A stretch of 64,000 nt of DNA from Bog-473 sp963744935 (GCA_963744935.1 CAVUVM010000009.1:1-64000); one strand, 5' to 3'; positions 7,915 to 17,504 are shown, counted from the first letter of the stretch. Numbers and translations: made by a program. The notes: a model not told the origin generated them from the sequence alone.

Positions 7915-8097
7915 TTAGCGCCGCGGTCCGCTACTACCTGTGGCCTTCTTCGCTGCCCTCTTCCTCGTAAGGGCTCGCCGTACTGCCTTGCGCGCCGGTG
8001 CCCGCTTCTTGGCGACCTTGCGCGCCGGTGCCCGCTTCTTGGCGACTTTGCGCGCCGGTGCCCGCTGTCGGCGGGATCGCTCTCCATCCTCCCGAGC
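7915..8097 (-). pseudogene. Lys/Arg/Ala-rich histone-like tail, 5'-truncated
   Basis: This open frame has no usable start codon and begins just after an in-frame TAG. It reads QRAPARKVAKKRAPARKVAKK with further repeats and ends RAAKKATGSSGPRR. A ten-residue repeat APARKVAKKR (30 bases, about 2.5 copies at 7992-8070) gives a strongly basic tail like those of mycobacterial-type HU or histone H1-like proteins. The globular domain that should precede it is absent. I read it as the 3' remnant of a nucleoid-protein gene. Confidence 0.45.
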
Positions 8098-8353
8098 CTA
8101 CGTTGCTAGGGACTTGTGAACCCTGGTCACGGTCTCGTCGTCCGAGGTGCCTGCCTCATAACGCATCAGGCTGGGGTCGTTTGTCAAGGTGGCCCTCATC
8201 CTCTCGACGTCTTGTTGTGGAAAGGTTGTGCGGCGCGGGTCTGAACGGCTCTATGAGAGAAGGGATTATCTCGCCAGAATCATTTGCAAGAGCGCCGCCG
8301 CTCCGATTGGCAACTCTTGAAAGGGGCTCCGGTTTCGCCGCTCTATTGATCAT

Positions 8354-8713
8354 ATGCATGACGAACTCACCACACGGCGCTGGCGCACCAAGGCGACAAC
8401 AGTTCTACAACGCGTGGCCGATGCCGATAGTCGGTTCTCAGCGTCCTTGAGAGTGAACGACGTCAGTATGTTGTCGGCGGCCGACGAGCTGCAGGTGGCA
8501 ACCTGGGACGCGACACTGTGGACGGCAGTGAACGCCTGCCCGGATGTGGAGCTTGGAGAGCGCATTGCCCTGATGTTGAACACATACGCCGAGGTCGCAA
8601 TCACCGCGCAACGGGCGATTACCGATCCGTCCGCAGACAGCGAGGCGACCATTGGCCGCATCGGAGACCTCCTGGCAGTGGTCGGCGACCAGTCGCAAAC
8701 GCTCGACGCCTGA
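8354..8713 (+). CDS. hypothetical protein, helical
   Basis: 119 residues, mostly predicted helix, with no signal peptide or membrane segment. Phrases such as DADSRFSASLRVNDVSMLSA and TWDATLWTAVNACPDVELGE match no family I recognise. Codon use is like that of neighbouring genes, which favours a real gene. The nearest gene (8865) follows on the same strand, 150 bases later. I see no function. Confidence 0.5.
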   Translation: MHDELTTRRWRTKATTVLQRVADADSRFSASLRVNDVSMLSAADELQVATWDATLWTAVNACPDVELGERIALMLNTYAEVAITAQRAITDPSADSEATIGRIGDLLAVVGDQSQTLDA

Positions 8714-8864
8714 TAACGGCTGGCGGAATGACTCCGCTGCGTCTGGAGTCGATGCTCAAGAAGTAGCGGGATTCGGGGTATCCCACTTCACCGGCTCAGG
8801 GATGAACCACCTACTGGGGCCTAGGCTCCACCCCAGATGACGTGTCGAGTGAGAGGAATCGGTC

Positions 8865-9419
8865 ATGGACGATGAATGGGGACCGCTTGGGGCGCTTGCT
8901 GGGGAGTGGGAGAGTGACAAGGGTGGCCTCGATACAGCGTTCTCGCATTCCGAGGGGAAGGTGTTGGGCAGCCCCTACTTGGAGAAGTGCACGATGAAGC
9001 CGTTCGGCCCGGTCGACAATGGGGACCAGCATCTCTATGGACTTGATTACAAGAGCGCAATGTGGCGAGGCGACGAGGAGAATCCCTTCCACACAGAGGT
9101 CGGCTACTGGCTGTGGGACCCGGCCACCGGCGAGGTCATGAAGGGTTTCGTCGTCCCACGCGGCATTACCGCTCTGGCCGGAGGAACGGCTGCCGCCGAC
9201 GCCACTGAGTTCACCCTGAAAGCAGTGCTCGGAGAGGCCCAGTACAACATCGGCGAGAACAAGTATCTGGCCAAGAACGCCAGCACCGTGAGCTACGAGG
9301 TTACCGTCACCGTGGGCAAGGACACCTGGTCCTACGACGAGGTCACCATGCTCCGGATGAAAGAGTTCGATGAGCCGTTCGCCCACACCGACCACAACAC
9401 CCTGCGCCGGGTGAGCTGA
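8865..9419 (+). CDS. nitrobindin-like heme-binding beta-barrel protein
   Basis: 184 residues. LGALAGEWESDKGG near the start and HTEVGYWLWDPATGEVMKGF in the middle match the lipocalin-like barrel of the THAP4/nitrobindin (DUF1794, FABP-like) family, in which a His in a later strand can bind heme. The late YDEVTMLRMKEFDEPFAHTD fits the closing strands. The bases before ATG 8865 include GAGAGGAATC, a plausible binding site. Possible roles are NO or peroxynitrite chemistry or hydrophobic ligand transport. The heme-ligating His is not assigned with certainty. Confidence 0.7.
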   Translation: MDDEWGPLGALAGEWESDKGGLDTAFSHSEGKVLGSPYLEKCTMKPFGPVDNGDQHLYGLDYKSAMWRGDEENPFHTEVGYWLWDPATGEVMKGFVVPRGITALAGGTAAADATEFTLKAVLGEAQYNIGENKYLAKNASTVSYEVTVTVGKDTWSYDEVTMLRMKEFDEPFAHTDHNTLRRVS

Positions 9420-9494
9420 GCCAGGACCGATCGGGAGCCTCGACGCAGGGACCTTCCTGCAGCGTCCGACTGTCATGCACGTCGGTTCTCCACG

Positions 9495-9524
9495 GGTGCC
9501 CCCGAACAGCTTGGCTTGGGGTGC
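9495..9524 (+). repeat. REP-like dispersed palindrome
   Basis: GGTGCCCCCGAACAGC then TTGGCTTGGGGTGC. The arms GTGCCCC and GGGGTGC enclose the GAAC core. It lies between the beta-barrel gene and the truncated IS1380 gene, next to that gene's broken 3' end. Confidence 0.55.
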
Positions 9525-9587
9525 AGCTTCCTTCGATCCTGGAGTGTCCCAATCCGGGACGGAGGCAATACTGGGGCCATGTAGGCC

Positions 9588-10599
9588 CCTTGAGGTCTCG
9601 GATGGCGAGCTCGACGTTGGCGTGGGCGCGGTGGAAGGCGTCGAGGTCGACGGCGTCACCCTCGAGGTCGGTCACGAAGGCGAAGTGGCGCCACTCGGGC
9701 CACAAGGTGGCCTGGCGGCCGATCAGCCGGGTGCGCCGCACGATGAGTCGGCGTCCCTTGTAGATGCACTCGGCCACCTCGGCCTCACCAGCGGCGCTGT
9801 AGGTGATCGGGATCCAGGCCGACGAGTCGATGGCCGCGATGGCGCTGACCACGGGTTTGTGCATCTTGACCCCCATGGTGAAGCCGACGTCGAGGCGCTC
9901 GAGGGCGCCGATGGTGCGATGCGACCAAAAGCCCGCATCGAAGCGCATGATGAGCGCTCCGGCCGCGCCGGCCCGGCGCACCCGGGCGACCAGCTCTTCG
10001 ACGAAGCGCACCGCGCCGCGAGAGGTGTTGGCCGCCCCCCTGCGCAGGCGGACGTGGAGCACCTCGCCGGTGTCGGCGCGCGTGGCGAGGAGGGGGTGAT
10101 AGCCGAGCACGCTGGTGTAGCCATAGCCCGCACCGCCCTTGGCCTTGCCGCACACCTCGCAGATGGTCGAGTCGAGGTCCATGACCATCTGGGCCGACCG
10201 GGGTCCCGCGCCGAGCGCCCAGGCCCGGCGCAGCGCTTCGGCGAGCACGGCGTCGAGTTGGCGGACGTGGCCGAAGGTGAAGGCGCGCAAGAACGTCCCA
10301 AGCGTCGACGGTGCCATGACCCGGTGCGGAAGCACCGCTGCCGTCGCCCCCGAGCGCAGCACGTCGGCATGGTCGATGTGGCTGCCGCCCGCCACCATGG
10401 CGTGCACCAACGTCAGCACCTTGCGTCCGGGCAGCGCACCCCCGACGCGTCCCAAGAGCCCGACGGTGGCATTGACGAGGGACTCGAGATCGAGGCGAGC
10501 GACCAGCGTTGCGACCAACAACAAGCCGGCGTTGGCGACCAGATTGGGCTCGTCGAAGGTCACGCCAATCCGCTCGATCCTGCGCGATACTGACCTCAC
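9588..10599 (-). pseudogene. IS1380-family transposase, 3'-truncated
   Basis: GTG 10599 starts VRSVSRRIERIGVTFDEPNL, with AGGAGG eight bases upstream. The DDE domain includes QMVMDLDSTICEVCG (first Asp), ALIMRFDAGFWSHRT (second Asp) and HANVELAIRDLK (the Glu). Homology stops right after IRDLKG; about 90-100 C-terminal residues usual in this family are replaced by unrelated sequence down to 9343. It is therefore a decapitated element, probably inactive. Confidence 0.8.
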
Positions 10600-10600
10600 A

Positions 10601-10673
10601 GAAAGTGCCTCCTGGTACTGGGTGAATCGTGTCTTTGAACAACACAAATTCTCCCAGGCAGGGAGGCACTTTC
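10601..10673. repeat. 12-bp inverted repeat at the IS1380 5' end
   Basis: GAAAGTGCCTCC at 10601-10612 and GGAGGCACTTTC at 10662-10673 are perfect inverse copies 49 bases apart. The inner copy carries the transposase ribosome binding site; the outer one is probably the element's terminal repeat. In mRNA the hairpin would hide the ribosome binding site, limiting translation from read-through transcripts. That role is inferred. Confidence 0.5.
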
Positions 10674-10914
10674 CGCGGATGCGCGGCGTGTTACGCAGTC
10701 ATCTCATCGGTGGATCGAGGTTTAGTCAGCCGGTGACGGATGGGTCGAGAAGCTCCGAGACGGGCCGACACTCATCGGGGCCGAGAGCGGTTGCCAACGT
10801 CGCCAAGTTGCGCCGTCGCGGGTGGGACTTTCGCCTCTACGTACCTTTGGCGATGCTGGCGTAGAGTCCGACTGATAACGCAAATCGCGTGTGGCCGCGA
10901 TAGGAGGAACGGGC

Positions 10915-11190
10915 ATGGGCCTTATGAGACGGAGGATGGGTCCGGCAGCAGGCGTTGTGCGTCGTCGTCGCAGGCGAGCGAGACGCCGCATTGTGCTCGC
11001 GGGCGGCATGGTCGCGTTCGGCGTTCACAAGATGTCACAGGCCCAGGCCAAGCAGGTCGAAGAGCACACCGGGGTGCCGCCAGAGGAACTCGAGGACGAC
11101 GACCTCCAAGCGGCGATGACGGAACTCAACATCCCCCAGCAGGAACTCACAGCAGAAGACCGCGCCGCCGGGGCTGGCACTGACGAGTAG
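10915..11190 (+). CDS. small basic/acidic protein with possible SHOCT-like end
   Basis: 91 residues. An Arg-rich start (RRRMGPAAGVVRRRRRRARRR) precedes a short hydrophobic stretch IVLAGGMVAFG. The acidic tail, VPPEELEDDDLQAAMTELN, resembles short helical oligomerisation motifs. ATG 10915 is chosen over GTG 10891 because AGGAGG (10902-10907) is correctly spaced for it. A cytoplasmic-facing membrane-anchored protein is possible. The gene is 285 bases upstream of a CMD-like gene on the same strand. I do not recognise the family. Confidence 0.5.
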   Translation: MGLMRRRMGPAAGVVRRRRRRARRRIVLAGGMVAFGVHKMSQAQAKQVEEHTGVPPEELEDDDLQAAMTELNIPQQELTAEDRAAGAGTDE

Positions 11191-11474
11191 CGGACACGAC
11201 GACGCCGCCCCGGTAGCGACCTTGGCCACCGAAGGAAGTTCGGCCGTCCCTGCCGGGTCCGCCCCCGACTGCCGGTTACACGGACACCCCGGGCCGCCCA
11301 TTGGCCGCAACTGGGACAGCGGGTCGCCGACGTCCTTCGCCCTGGAATGGCTCAATGGGCATCAAGGTCATGCTGGCCCTAGCCTTCAAGATGCCGGATT
11401 GCCCAGGGCACTATGGCCCCTGAAGCCGGTGTATCCCTCCGATTCGAATGCCCTGACGCAAAAGGAGTTCCGCC

Positions 11475-11795
11475 ATGCCTGATGAGTCCCAAGACACTCC
11501 GGTTCTCGACACGATTGCCGCTATGACCGCTGTGTCGGTTGAGGAATGTGATCTGGCTCCCGACGCCCTCTTGTTGGTCCGACTCGCGGCCCTCGCAGCC
11601 GTCGACGCCCGCCCTGTCTCCTATCTCCTCCACATCGGCCCGGCGGCCGAAGCGGGGCTAACGATCGAGGACGCGCAAAACGTCCTCGTTGCTGTGGCCC
11701 CGATCATCGGGACGGCTCGGGTCATGTCAGCCGCGGTCAACATTGCGGAGGCCCTGGCATTGGCCATTGCGGTGATCGAGGAAGATTCGGAGTAA
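11475..11795 (+). CDS. carboxymuconolactone decarboxylase-like (AhpD fold) protein
   Basis: 106 residues, all-helical, with LVRLAALAAVDARPVSYLLH and AGLTIEDAQNVLVAVAPIIGTARV following the CMD/AhpD-like repeat. The Cys-X-X-Cys redox pair of peroxidase members is absent, so a disulfide-reductase role is unlikely. AAAAGGAG precedes ATG 11475 with good spacing. Such Cys-less CMD proteins occur next to small membrane proteins in actinobacteria; their function is unclear. Confidence 0.6.
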   Translation: MPDESQDTPVLDTIAAMTAVSVEECDLAPDALLLVRLAALAAVDARPVSYLLHIGPAAEAGLTIEDAQNVLVAVAPIIGTARVMSAAVNIAEALALAIAVIEEDSE

Positions 11796-11849
11796 ACGTT
11801 TATAGCTGCCGAGGGCACAAGGGTGAGTTCCTAACGGCAGTCAAGCCCT

Positions 11850-13256
11850 TCAAGCAACATTTTCGCTAGGTTCTTCCTCTGGCGGGTCGGTGGCCGGAGC
11901 GACCTTTCGGGCCGACTCCTTTCTGCCTCGACCCGCCGCCCTGTTCTTGAGGACTTTGGCTGGTGTGTTTCGACGACGGGCCGCCCGGACCTTGGGGTCG
12001 ATCTTGAAGCGGTCAGCGCAGGCGGCCTTGCCTTCGGCCTCGGTGATCGCCTCGCCGTCTTCGTCTCGCAGCTTGTAGAGCTCTCCTTTGCGCCAAGCGG
12101 CGGCGATCCGGGTGATGAGGACGGCCGAGACCGAGCAGAGGGCGGAGTTGTGGTGCTTGCCCTCGACCATGACCAGTCGGTAGGAGCGCTGGGCGAGTGT
12201 CGGGTCGATGTGGCGAGCGTGGTCGGCTGCCATATAGAGGGCCTGGCGCAGGCTGGCGTCGCCGGCCTCGGTGATGCCTTTGTGAGCCGCAACCAGTCCG
12301 GACTGGTCGACCTTGGGGACAAAGCCGGTGAAGGATCGGACGCCGGCCAGGTTGGCGAAGCGGTTGAAGTCGCCCGCGTTGCCCAAGATGGCCGCAGAGA
12401 GGACTGGTCCGAGCCCCGGAGCCGAGCGAACGATGCCCTCCGGGTCGGCCTCGTCATAGAGAACGGCGATCCGCTTGTCCGCCACGGCGATCTCGTCGTC
12501 GAGTTGGCGCAGCACCCGGACTTCGGAGGCGATGTCGTGGGCCAACTCGGCGAAGTCGATGCCCCCGCCCGACCACAACTCGAGGGTCTCTGCCGCCATG
12601 GCCAAGAGCTCGTCGGCCTTGTCTTCGCGCCACAGTCCCGCGCTCGAGCGGATCAACAACGCGGCGAGCCGGGCGCGCCCGAGACGCTTGAGTGCCCGTG
12701 GATCGGCGTATTTCTCCAAGATGACCAGGGCGGTCTTCGACGCCGTGGCCGATCCGAGGGAATCGGCCCACCCCGGACCGAGCAGCTCGACCAATGCGTC
12801 GAGGCGGAGACTCGCCGCGCTGCGGCGCTTGACCAGGCTGAAACGGTGACGCACGGCTCGGCGCAGTGACCCCGCCGGGCCGAGGTCGTCAATGCCGCGG
12901 AGGCCTTCAGGGTGCAGCAACGGCAGGCGGGCCAGCACCCTCGAATCCAATCGGTCGGTCTTGGTGTGCTTGTTGTAGTAGTCCCGCCGGTCGGCCGACT
13001 GCTCGGGTGGCACCAAGATCACCGTGGCGCCGCGTGCTTGGAGCCAGGCCGACAGCGGCACCCAGGCGTTGCGGGTGGGCTCGAGGATCACGGTCACCGA
13101 GGCATCGTCGGGGATCTTGGCCCACAGGCGCTCGAGGTCAGTGGTCGTCGTGCGGAACTTCCACGATGACCAGATGAACTCACCTCGCTCGTCGGCCAGG
13201 CTGGCCCGGTGGTCGGCCCGACAGGCGACGTCGATGCCCAACTTCACTTCCTTCAT
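11850..13256 (-). CDS. IS110-family transposase, second lineage
   Basis: 468 residues and intact. KLGIDVACRADHRASLAD starts the DEDD domain; VTVILEPTRNAWVPL and KTDRLDSRVLARL follow with acidic residues. The C-terminal part has IVRSAPGLGPVLSAAILGN and ANLAGVRSFTGFVPKVDQSG, equivalent to transposase_20. It is longer than the other IS110 copies because of a basic C-terminal tail (RRRNTPAKVLKNRAAGRGRK). It is a different lineage from the copies at 3243 and 22211. Element ends could not be set because there is only one copy. Confidence 0.88.
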   Translation of the reverse strand: MKEVKLGIDVACRADHRASLADERGEFIWSSWKFRTTTTDLERLWAKIPDDASVTVILEPTRNAWVPLSAWLQARGATVILVPPEQSADRRDYYNKHTKTDRLDSRVLARLPLLHPEGLRGIDDLGPAGSLRRAVRHRFSLVKRRSAASLRLDALVELLGPGWADSLGSATASKTALVILEKYADPRALKRLGRARLAALLIRSSAGLWREDKADELLAMAAETLELWSGGGIDFAELAHDIASEVRVLRQLDDEIAVADKRIAVLYDEADPEGIVRSAPGLGPVLSAAILGNAGDFNRFANLAGVRSFTGFVPKVDQSGLVAAHKGITEAGDASLRQALYMAADHARHIDPTLAQRSYRLVMVEGKHHNSALCSVSAVLITRIAAAWRKGELYKLRDEDGEAITEAEGKAACADRFKIDPKVRAARRRNTPAKVLKNRAAGRGRKESARKVAPATDPPEEEPSENVA

Positions 13257-13553
13257 GCACGGTCCTTTCGCTGGTGGTCACTGGTCGGTCGGCTCTCCTT
13301 CGTCGACCGGTGCACGTTCCGCAGGGGTGTGACCATCCAGACATTCAAAAGCAGGGGTCCGACTCGATGCTCGGCCGCCGAGTTCCAGAAAAGGGATGCA
13401 CGTGCGTCGGGAGGCTCGTCTGGTCGACGATCACCGTTGAGGAGTCGAGCTGTCGCTCGCTCCGACCCCCGTAAAGTCAAGCCAGAAGAACCGACCCGAC
13501 GCACCCTACGAAGGGCTTCCGCCGAATCGGTGGATGCCCGGAACCAACGCTAA
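13257..13553 (-). other. noncoding leader of the second-lineage IS110
   Basis: About 300 bases upstream of the 468-residue transposase without a supportable gene. By analogy with other IS110 elements this is where a guide RNA would be encoded. With no second copy in the window I cannot define conserved hairpins or the left end. Confidence 0.3.
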
Positions 13554-13583
13554 ATGCCCCCTAACGCCGTACATGAAGGGGCG
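13554..13583 (+). repeat. REP-like dispersed palindrome
   Basis: ATGCCCCCTAACGCCG then TACATGAAGGGGC. Arms GCCCC and GGGGC with the AACGCCG core. It lies between two IS110 elements. The stretch from here to 13944 carries the right-end sequence of the next IS110 (shared with 22040-22200) and no gene. Confidence 0.5.
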
Positions 13584-13944
13584 GGGCCGGTCTAGAGGCT
13601 TCTCCTTTTCTGACCAGGCTTTGCGTCGAGGGTCGGTCGTCCTGCACGAAGACGCGCGCCACCAAGGAGCCGGAGTCAACGTCGGGCGATGAGCCCGCCG
13701 GAGGCTTGGCGTTGACGCCGACGACGTGTGGCGCATTCTTTACGAGGACGCCTTATGTGGGGATGTGTCCCATCACTGCGAGGTTGGCTCTGTCACGGTC
13801 CGTTGGGCGGCCAGCCATACATTCGGCGATCTCCACCATGATGGGGTTCGGCCACGTCCCGACGGGCTCAATCAGGAGCGACGGCCACACCGTTGTCGGT
13901 GGGCCACGGCGTTAGGCGGGCTCGCGTCGGTCCGTGGCCGAGAA

Positions 13945-14963
13945 TCACGCTGCGACGGGGGTGGTGAGGCACCGGACCTCTCCGTCTCGCAGCGCATAGA
14001 ACACGAGGGTGAGTTGCTTGCGAGCGACAGCAACGCGGGCCTTGTACTTGCCCCGGCGCTCCGCGATCCGGCGATAGTCGGCGCGCAACTTCTCGTTGCC
14101 CTTGGCCCGGTAGTTGCCGACCGCTTCGATGGCGGCCCAGCGCACGAGGCGCGAGCCTTGCTTGGTGATCGAGCCGCGGTGCACCACCTCGTCGGACTCT
14201 TTGTGCTTGGGAGTGAGGCCGGCCCAGCTGCAGAGCTTCTTGGGCGAGTCGAAACGGCTGATGTCGCCGATCTCGGCCACGAAGACGGCCGCGAGCACCT
14301 TGCCCACGCCAGGGAGACGCACAAGGGCCCGATAGCCCGGGTCGCCCTTGAGCCGATGGTGGAGTTGAGCGTCGACTTTGGTGATCTCGCGCTCGACGTG
14401 TGCGAGCAGATAGCGCAGTGAGCGCATGCGGAGTGCGTAGGCCTCGGGGAGCTTGAGACCGTCGAGCTGGGCCTGGCCGATTGGTCTCCAGAGCTCGGCG
14501 ACGACGGGCAGGATCCCGTTTTTGGCCATCACGCCGTGGATCTGTGCCTTGGCACTCGTGCGAAGGCGCGTCAGCGAGTAGCGATAGCGGACGAGCTCGC
14601 GCAGCTCACGGATCTCAGGCGGGGCGATCCAGCCTTCGGCGAGACGTCCGATGCAAAGCATGGCCGCGAGGTCGCGTGCATCGTTCACATCGTTGTTCAC
14701 CCGGCGGTTGCCCCAGTTGTTCCCGAGCGCATGGGCGAGATGCACATGGGCGCCGAGGCTCTGGAGGACGTCGGCCACCCAATACCCCAGCCATAGGTGG
14801 ATTCCAAGACGACCTCGGGCTCGGGCCCGGCGGCCGCCATCGCCTGGGCGAGCTCGTAGGGCTGGCTCACGATGCGTTCGATTCCGAGGACATCTCCGTC
14901 CTCTGCCATCCGGTAGATGGTTGTGCTGCGACGATGCAGGTCGATTCCGACGTACTGTCCCAT
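13945..14963 (-). pseudogene. IS110-family transposase, third lineage, frameshifted
   Basis: Starts at ATG 14963 (MGQYVGIDLHRRSTTIYRM) by comparison with the intact relative at 23224. The frame breaks near 14790: ESTYGW should continue YWVADVLQSLGAHVHLAHAL, but an extra GG (or a lost base) puts the rest in another frame. After the break the protein is complete, including LVRLPGVGKVLAAVFVAEIG and LCSWAGLTPKHKESD. It is inactive as written. The flanking sequence TTCGGCCACG...GGCTCAATCA downstream is shared with the other copy. Confidence 0.8.
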
Positions 14964-15062
14964 AGGGGCCTCCTTCTCTTTCGAGGTTTCTTTTGCAAGA
15001 CCGAGCATGCTCGGATCTCACAAGGGGCGGAGGCCCCGCCCCTCCATCGCATCAGGTCGGGC
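14964..15062 (-). ncRNA. candidate structured leader of third-lineage IS110 (copy 1)
   Basis: Upstream of the transposase start are the palindrome CCGAGCATGCTCGG (about 15002-15015) and a hairpin with stem GGGGCG/CGCCCC around GAGGCC (about 15025-15045). The other copy keeps both stems with changed bases (GTCTCG/CGAGAC and GAGCGG/CCGCTC). Compensating changes indicate a selected RNA structure, so a bridge RNA or part of one is likely. Confidence 0.4.
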
Positions 15063-15235
15063 GCCACTGTGCGCACAACTGGCCAACTCATCCCGAGCTT
15101 CGCGTCATGATCTCGGCGCAGCCAGTTTCTCGGTACGACCCGACCGCGCAGTGGCGTTGGATGACCTTGCCTGGGCACGCCTTACCTCATAGCCTCCGGA
15201 TCGATGATCACTGCCTTTGACCACCAGCGGCCGTG

Positions 15236-15673
15236 ATGCCCGAGAGCGAGCTCTCCCGCGAAGAGCAAGAACGTCGGCGCCTGGCGATCGCGAGCCTCAT
15301 GCTAGCGACGCCGTTTCTGAAGTGGATGGGTGTCGTCTTCGATAGATACGAGCACGATGACGTCGTGCTCCGAGTGCCGTTCCGAGAGGAACTGACCAAC
15401 GACGGCACCTTCTACCACGGAGGAGTCATCGCAACTGCCCTCGACACAGCTGGGGCCGCGGCCGCGTGGTCAAACCACGACTTCGAGAAGGGGACCAAAG
15501 CTTCAACTGTCTCCATGTCGGTGCAGTACGTGGGAACCGCAAAGAAGTCAGACCTCCTGTGTCACGCCCGCACCATAAAGCGCGGCAAGGAACTGACCTT
15601 CACGGAAATCACTGCCGCTGACGCGGATAACACCGTCGTAGCGCACGCCCTGCAGACTTATCGGATTGTCTGA
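15236..15673 (+). CDS. PaaI-family hotdog thioesterase
   Basis: 145 residues. TPFLKWMGVVFDRYEHDDVV opens the hotdog fold; NDGTFYHGGVIATALDTAGA carries the usual HGG motif and the Asp of the long helix; STVSMSVQYVGTAKKSDLLC continues it. Such enzymes hydrolyse acyl-CoA thioesters, often aromatic or fatty acyl-CoA, as cytoplasmic tetramers. ATG 15236 directly follows an in-frame GTG; either could be used. It sits alone between two mobile or repeat regions. Confidence 0.82.
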   Translation: MPESELSREEQERRRLAIASLMLATPFLKWMGVVFDRYEHDDVVLRVPFREELTNDGTFYHGGVIATALDTAGAAAAWSNHDFEKGTKASTVSMSVQYVGTAKKSDLLCHARTIKRGKELTFTEITAADADNTVVAHALQTYRIV

Positions 15674-15724
15674 GCCAATCGTTCGATCGGCTTGGGGTCG
15701 CAACGCCTGATCGGATGACCCAGG

Positions 15725-15750
15725 GTGACCCAGTTCGCCAATCGGGTCAG
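15725..15750 (+). repeat. REP-like dispersed palindrome (unoccupied CCCAGTTC site)
   Basis: GTGACCCAGTTCGCCAATCG then GGTCA. The CCCAGTTCGCCAAT string is identical to the left flank of IS110 copy A (432-445), as expected for an empty target site of that element. Confidence 0.55.
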
Positions 15751-15834
15751 TGGCGTGCTTTGGGGACCGAGCCACACGTTTGCGTGGCTGGCGATTCGGC
15801 GCCACGGGATATCGCAGGATCAGGCAGGTGGTGC

Positions 15835-16790
15835 TCAGTTCGGAGCGGCCGCGATGCCGACAATCGGCGCATTGAGCCGGGTGTCGCCCAACGAGCCCTC
15901 GAAGGGTGCACCACCAAAGGCAAAAATACCGCCGTCCGCAGCCACCAACCAATAGCCGGACCCGTCCGGGTTCGCCGCAATGCCAGTGATCGGTTGGTTC
16001 AGCCTTTGGCCGCCCATTGAGCCGAAGAACGTGGCATCACCGAAGCTGAACACGCCACCGTCGGCTCCTACGAGCCAGTAGCCCTTGCCGTCCGGGGTCG
16101 CAGCGATCCCCACAATGAGGCATTGAGCACCTTTCCGCCCACTGACCCGTAGAACCCCGCGTCGCCAAAAGCGAAGACGCCGCCATCGGTGCCCACGAGC
16201 CAATAGCCCTTGCCGTCTGGAGTCGATGCGATTCCTGCGATCGGGGCAGCCAGGTGCAGGTTGGTGACTCCGCCCACTGGCGTCGCGTCACCGCAGCCCA
16301 GGACGCCGCCGTTCACGCTTACGAGCAAGAGGCCGCGGCCGCTCGGCGTCGCTGCGATACCGCTCCACCCGACGGCGGCACCATTGAGACCGGAGCAGCC
16401 CAACTGTCCGAGTGCGGCTGCGGAACCGAAGGCCGAGGGCAGAGAGGTGAAATTGGCGACCCAGTAGCCCGCACTGGCCTTCGATCCTGCGATTCCCACA
16501 CAGTTCACGTAGCTGACGACCTGTCCCGAGTTGGCAAGAGACGCGGCAGAGATGTTGATCGTCGGTCCGAACGCGTAGGGACATAGACCGGGCGAGCCTG
16601 ATGTGGGGGCGCCAGAGCCCTCGAAGGGTGCGTTGAAGGCGAAGACACCTCCGTCGGCTCCCACCAGCCAGTACCCGGGTGCCGGGCTGCTGTGCGGAAC
16701 CGGGCTCGCCTCTCCGGGGGTTGCACTACTTACGAGCGATGCGACCACCATTACGAAGCCCAGCGTCAAGACCCTTGCGAGCGCCATCAC
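15835..16790 (-). pseudogene. secreted GYWLV-repeat protein, frameshifted
   Basis: A signal peptide (VLTLGFVMVVASLVSSATPGEA) leads into about six repeats of the form GYWLVGADGGVFAFGDAGFYGSVGG-LNAPIVGIA. At about 16117 one base is missing (AATGCCTCATTG where a copy of LNAPIVGIA should be), shifting the last two repeats into another frame that ends at 15835. Each repeat is about 45-50 residues and resembles a beta-propeller blade. It is probably extracellular. The same repeat occurs at 25.7, 28.9 and 51.2 kb. Confidence 0.7.
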
Positions 16791-16850
16791 TCGGCACCTC
16801 CTGCTTGGTGATCGGAATTATTAGTCGGACTACGCAGGCGTGTCATGGGA

Positions 16851-16877
16851 CTGCCCCGGTTCGCCGGGATGACGGCA
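16851..16877 (+). repeat. REP-like dispersed palindrome
   Basis: CTGCCCCGGTTCGCCGGG then ATGACGGCA, in the divergent intergenic region between the repeat-protein gene and the histidine phosphatase gene. Confidence 0.5.
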
Positions 16878-16907
16878 CTTCACGCGGAGACGGATTAGGA
16901 ATTACTC

Positions 16908-17504
16908 ATGCAAACCCCTCCGATGGAAGAGGTGTACCTCGTCCGACACGGGGAGACGGAATGGAACCGTACCGGTCGCCGCCAGGGTCAGTTGGACGCG
17001 CCACTTACCGAGAGTGGAATCGCGGAGGTTCGGCTGGTCGCTACACGCATCGTCTCCCTCCCGATAGACGGAGTGTTTTCCAGTCCGCTCGGGCGAGCCG
17101 TTGCAACAGCTCAGATTTACGCTCAAAGCCTTCACCAGCCGATCACAACAGTCCAGGATCTGAGGGAGCTGGATCACGGCGTCATGGCCGGCATGACGAA
17201 TGAAGAGATCGAACGGGCCTTCCCTGGTGAAATGGCTCGACGTTCACAGGACAAGTACCGGTGGCGATTTCCCAACGGCGAGAGCTACGCCGTTGCAGAC
17301 TTACGTGCCGCATCAGCCATACGCCAGATCGCTGAGTCGGGAAGACTTCGGCCATTGGTTGTGTCTCATGAGATGATTGGTCGGATGCTTCTTCGGAACC
17401 TTCTCGGTCTGGACCCGGAGGAGGCACTCAAATCGGGACTTGCGCACAGGGTGATCTACCGGATCGACATTGAATCGAAGACAGTCGCTGAGATCACCCC
17501 TTGA
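16908..17504 (+). CDS. histidine phosphatase family protein
   Basis: 198 residues. VYLVRHGETEWNRTGRRQGQ carries the RHG motif with the phosphorylated His; FSSPLGRAVATAQIY the second Arg; LRELDHGVMAGMTNEEIER the acid/base region; RPLVVSHEMIGRML the second catalytic His. This is the full phosphoglycerate-mutase-like fold. The substrate could be a small phosphate ester (cobalamin, sugar or nucleotide). ATG 16908 has GGAATT upstream; ATG 16923 (MEEVYLV) is also possible. Confidence 0.85.
   Translation: MQTPPMEEVYLVRHGETEWNRTGRRQGQLDAPLTESGIAEVRLVATRIVSLPIDGVFSSPLGRAVATAQIYAQSLHQPITTVQDLRELDHGVMAGMTNEEIERAFPGEMARRSQDKYRWRFPNGESYAVADLRAASAIRQIAESGRLRPLVVSHEMIGRMLLRNLLGLDPEEALKSGLAHRVIYRIDIESKTVAEITP

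Noticed and set aside
7992..8070. Possible CRISPR-like array from three regular 30-bp units
   Set aside because: The units are contiguous without spacers and encode a Lys/Arg/Ala repeat; it is a coding tandem repeat.
9475..10593. 372-codon forward frame across the IS1380 gene
   Set aside because: Antisense shadow of the transposase; composition is not protein-like and no motif is present.
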